Source of the DNA: UBA6197 sp047638075
GTDB taxonomy: Bacteria > Pseudomonadota > Alphaproteobacteria > Rhodobacterales > Rhodobacteraceae
NCBI RefSeq assembly: GCF_047638075.1
Contig: NZ_JBLJBV010000050.1
Span: 1 to 22,589, forward strand
Length of the DNA stretch: 22,589 nucleotides
Direction of reading: 5' to 3'
Of this stretch, positions 21,700 to 22,589 are shown in pieces; position 1 is the first letter of the stretch; each line of letters opens with the position of its first letter. A program made the position numbers and the translations under genes. The notes under the pieces are model-generated. The model saw only the letters and a list, made by a program, of their open reading frames with translations, made no database searches and was not told where the DNA came from.

Positions 21700-22589
21700 A
21701 TGAAGAAACTTCTGGGATCAATCGCGTTTGCCGCGTTGGCCGCCGCCGCGCCAATCATCGCCGCAAACCCCGCCGCCGCCGAGGGCGAACGCTATGTGCT
21801 GATCAGCCACGCACCTGATAGCGACTCTTGGTGGAACACCATCAAGAACGCCATCGCGCTCGCCTCGGATCAGCTGGGGGTCGAGGTCGAATACCGCAAC
21901 CCGCCCTCTGGCGACCTTGCCGATATGGCGCGGATCATCGAACAGGCCGCAGCCTCAAACCCGGACGGCATCATCACCACGATGGTTGATGCAAATGTCC
22001 TGTCCGGTCCGATCAAAAATGCCGTCGATGCGGGCATTGACGTCATCATCATCAACGCCGGCACACCAGAACAGGCCCATGCCGCCGGTGCGCTGATGTT
22101 TGTAGGCCAGCCCGAATATGATGCCGGTGTTGCGGCCGGAAAACGTGCCAAGAAAGACGGCATCGAAAGCTTTCTTTGCGTGAACCACCTGGTCGCTTCG
22201 GCCTCGACGGTTGCGCGGTGCCAGGGCTTTGCCGATGGGCTGGGGGTCGAACTGGGCAGCCAGATGATCGACAGCGGCCAGGACCCCGCCGAAATCAAGA
22301 ACCGCGTGATGGCCTATCTGAACGCCAACCCCGATACTGACGCGGTGTTGACGCTTGGGCCGACCAGCGCAGACCCGACCATTCTGGCGCTGGAAGAAAA
22401 CGGCATGGCCGGGGCGATCTACTTTGGCACCTTCGATCTTGGCGAAAATATCGTCAAGGCCATCAAGGACGGCGTGATCAAATGGGGCATCGACCAGCAG
22501 CCATTCCTGCAAGGCTATCTGCCGGTCGTCATCTTGACCAACTATGACCGCTACGGCGTGCTGCCGGGCAACGACATCAACTCTGGCCC
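21700..22589 (+). CDS. Sugar/inositol ABC transporter substrate-binding protein (3' end outside window)
   Basis: The reading frame is open to the window end, giving 296 codons. A signal peptide (MKKLLGSIAFAAL, with probable cleavage after NPAAA near residue 27) leads a mature protein of the Peripla_BP_4 / ribose-type class: YVLISHAPDSDSWWNTIKNA, then NPDGIITTMVDA, GIDVIIINAGT, and VLTLGPTSADPTILALEE. A very good ribosome-binding site GGGAGG precedes the ATG at 21700. It is the expected first gene of an ABC importer (binding protein, permease, ATPase) feeding the iol pathway, resembling IbpA-type inositol-binding proteins. The ligand is inferred from context only. Confidence 0.9.
   Translation, partial: MKKLLGSIAFAALAAAAPIIAANPAAAEGERYVLISHAPDSDSWWNTIKNAIALASDQLGVEVEYRNPPSGDLADMARIIEQAAASNPDGIITTMVDANVLSGPIKNAVDAGIDVIIINAGTPEQAHAAGALMFVGQPEYDAGVAAGKRAKKDGIESFLCVNHLVASASTVARCQGFADGLGVELGSQMIDSGQDPAEIKNRVMAYLNANPDTDAVLTLGPTSADPTILALEENGMAGAIYFGTFDLGENIVKAIKDGVIKWGIDQQPFLQGYLPVVILTNYDRYGVLPGNDINSG

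Noticed and set aside
1..22589. Insertion sequences, integrases, attachment sites or CRISPR arrays
   Set aside because: No transposase/integrase motifs, no tRNA-adjacent direct repeats and no regularly spaced repeats were seen, so horizontal transfer of the metK operon remains only a suspicion.

Overview
This window looks like chromosome (or a large replicon) of an alphaproteobacterium, most likely Rhodobacterales (Roseobacter group). The reasons are GC-rich coding sequence with strong third-position G/C, compact operons with ATGA/TGATG overlaps, and the family style of the iol genes and LacI regulator. Genus is not resolvable by eye. There are no rRNAs, tRNAs, CRISPR arrays, transposases or phage genes, and no gene-free stretch longer than 300 bases.

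Region A (about 200-4295) is an envelope-modification module. A two-component system (OmpR-family regulator followed by a histidine kinase, minus strand) is divergent from eptA-dgkA (plus strand). EptA transfers phosphoethanolamine from PE to lipid A and releases diacylglycerol. DgkA, overlapping it by one base, re-phosphorylates diacylglycerol.

Region B (about 4292-6715, minus strand) is the least conventional part. It is a short operon of a DUF3293-family protein, a methionine adenosyltransferase (MetK) with an altered signature residue, an uncharacterised 99-aa protein, and a small gene that reads as one 78-aa protein only if one base is removed. A candidate structured RNA with its own promoter lies ahead of it. 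That RNA ends in a GC hairpin plus T6 whose 3' arm is also the GGAGGG ribosome-binding site of the first gene, which looks like a cis-regulatory expression platform.

Region C (6800-12491) holds mprF (lysyl-phosphatidylglycerol synthase/flippase, minus), a 66-aa membrane protein, a secreted PepSY protein and a second two-component system (plus). A near-identical 23-bp box with tandem TAATCTG-like heptamers precedes both the 66-aa gene and the PepSY gene, and lies in the promoter region of mprF too. EptA and MprF both reduce negative surface charge, so A and C together resemble a cationic-antimicrobial-peptide resistance locus split by operon B.

Region D (12630-22589) is an inositol (or inositol-like polyol) catabolic locus: iolD-iolC-iolB-iolJ (minus), a divergent operon of oxidoreductase, iolE and a second oxidoreductase (plus), a LacI-family repressor (minus), and the start of an ABC-transporter substrate-binding protein (plus, cut by the window end). 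The same perfect 16-bp palindrome TTGCAACCGGTTGCAA lies in both divergent intergenic regions, placed over plausible -35/-10 elements, so one local repressor probably controls the whole locus.
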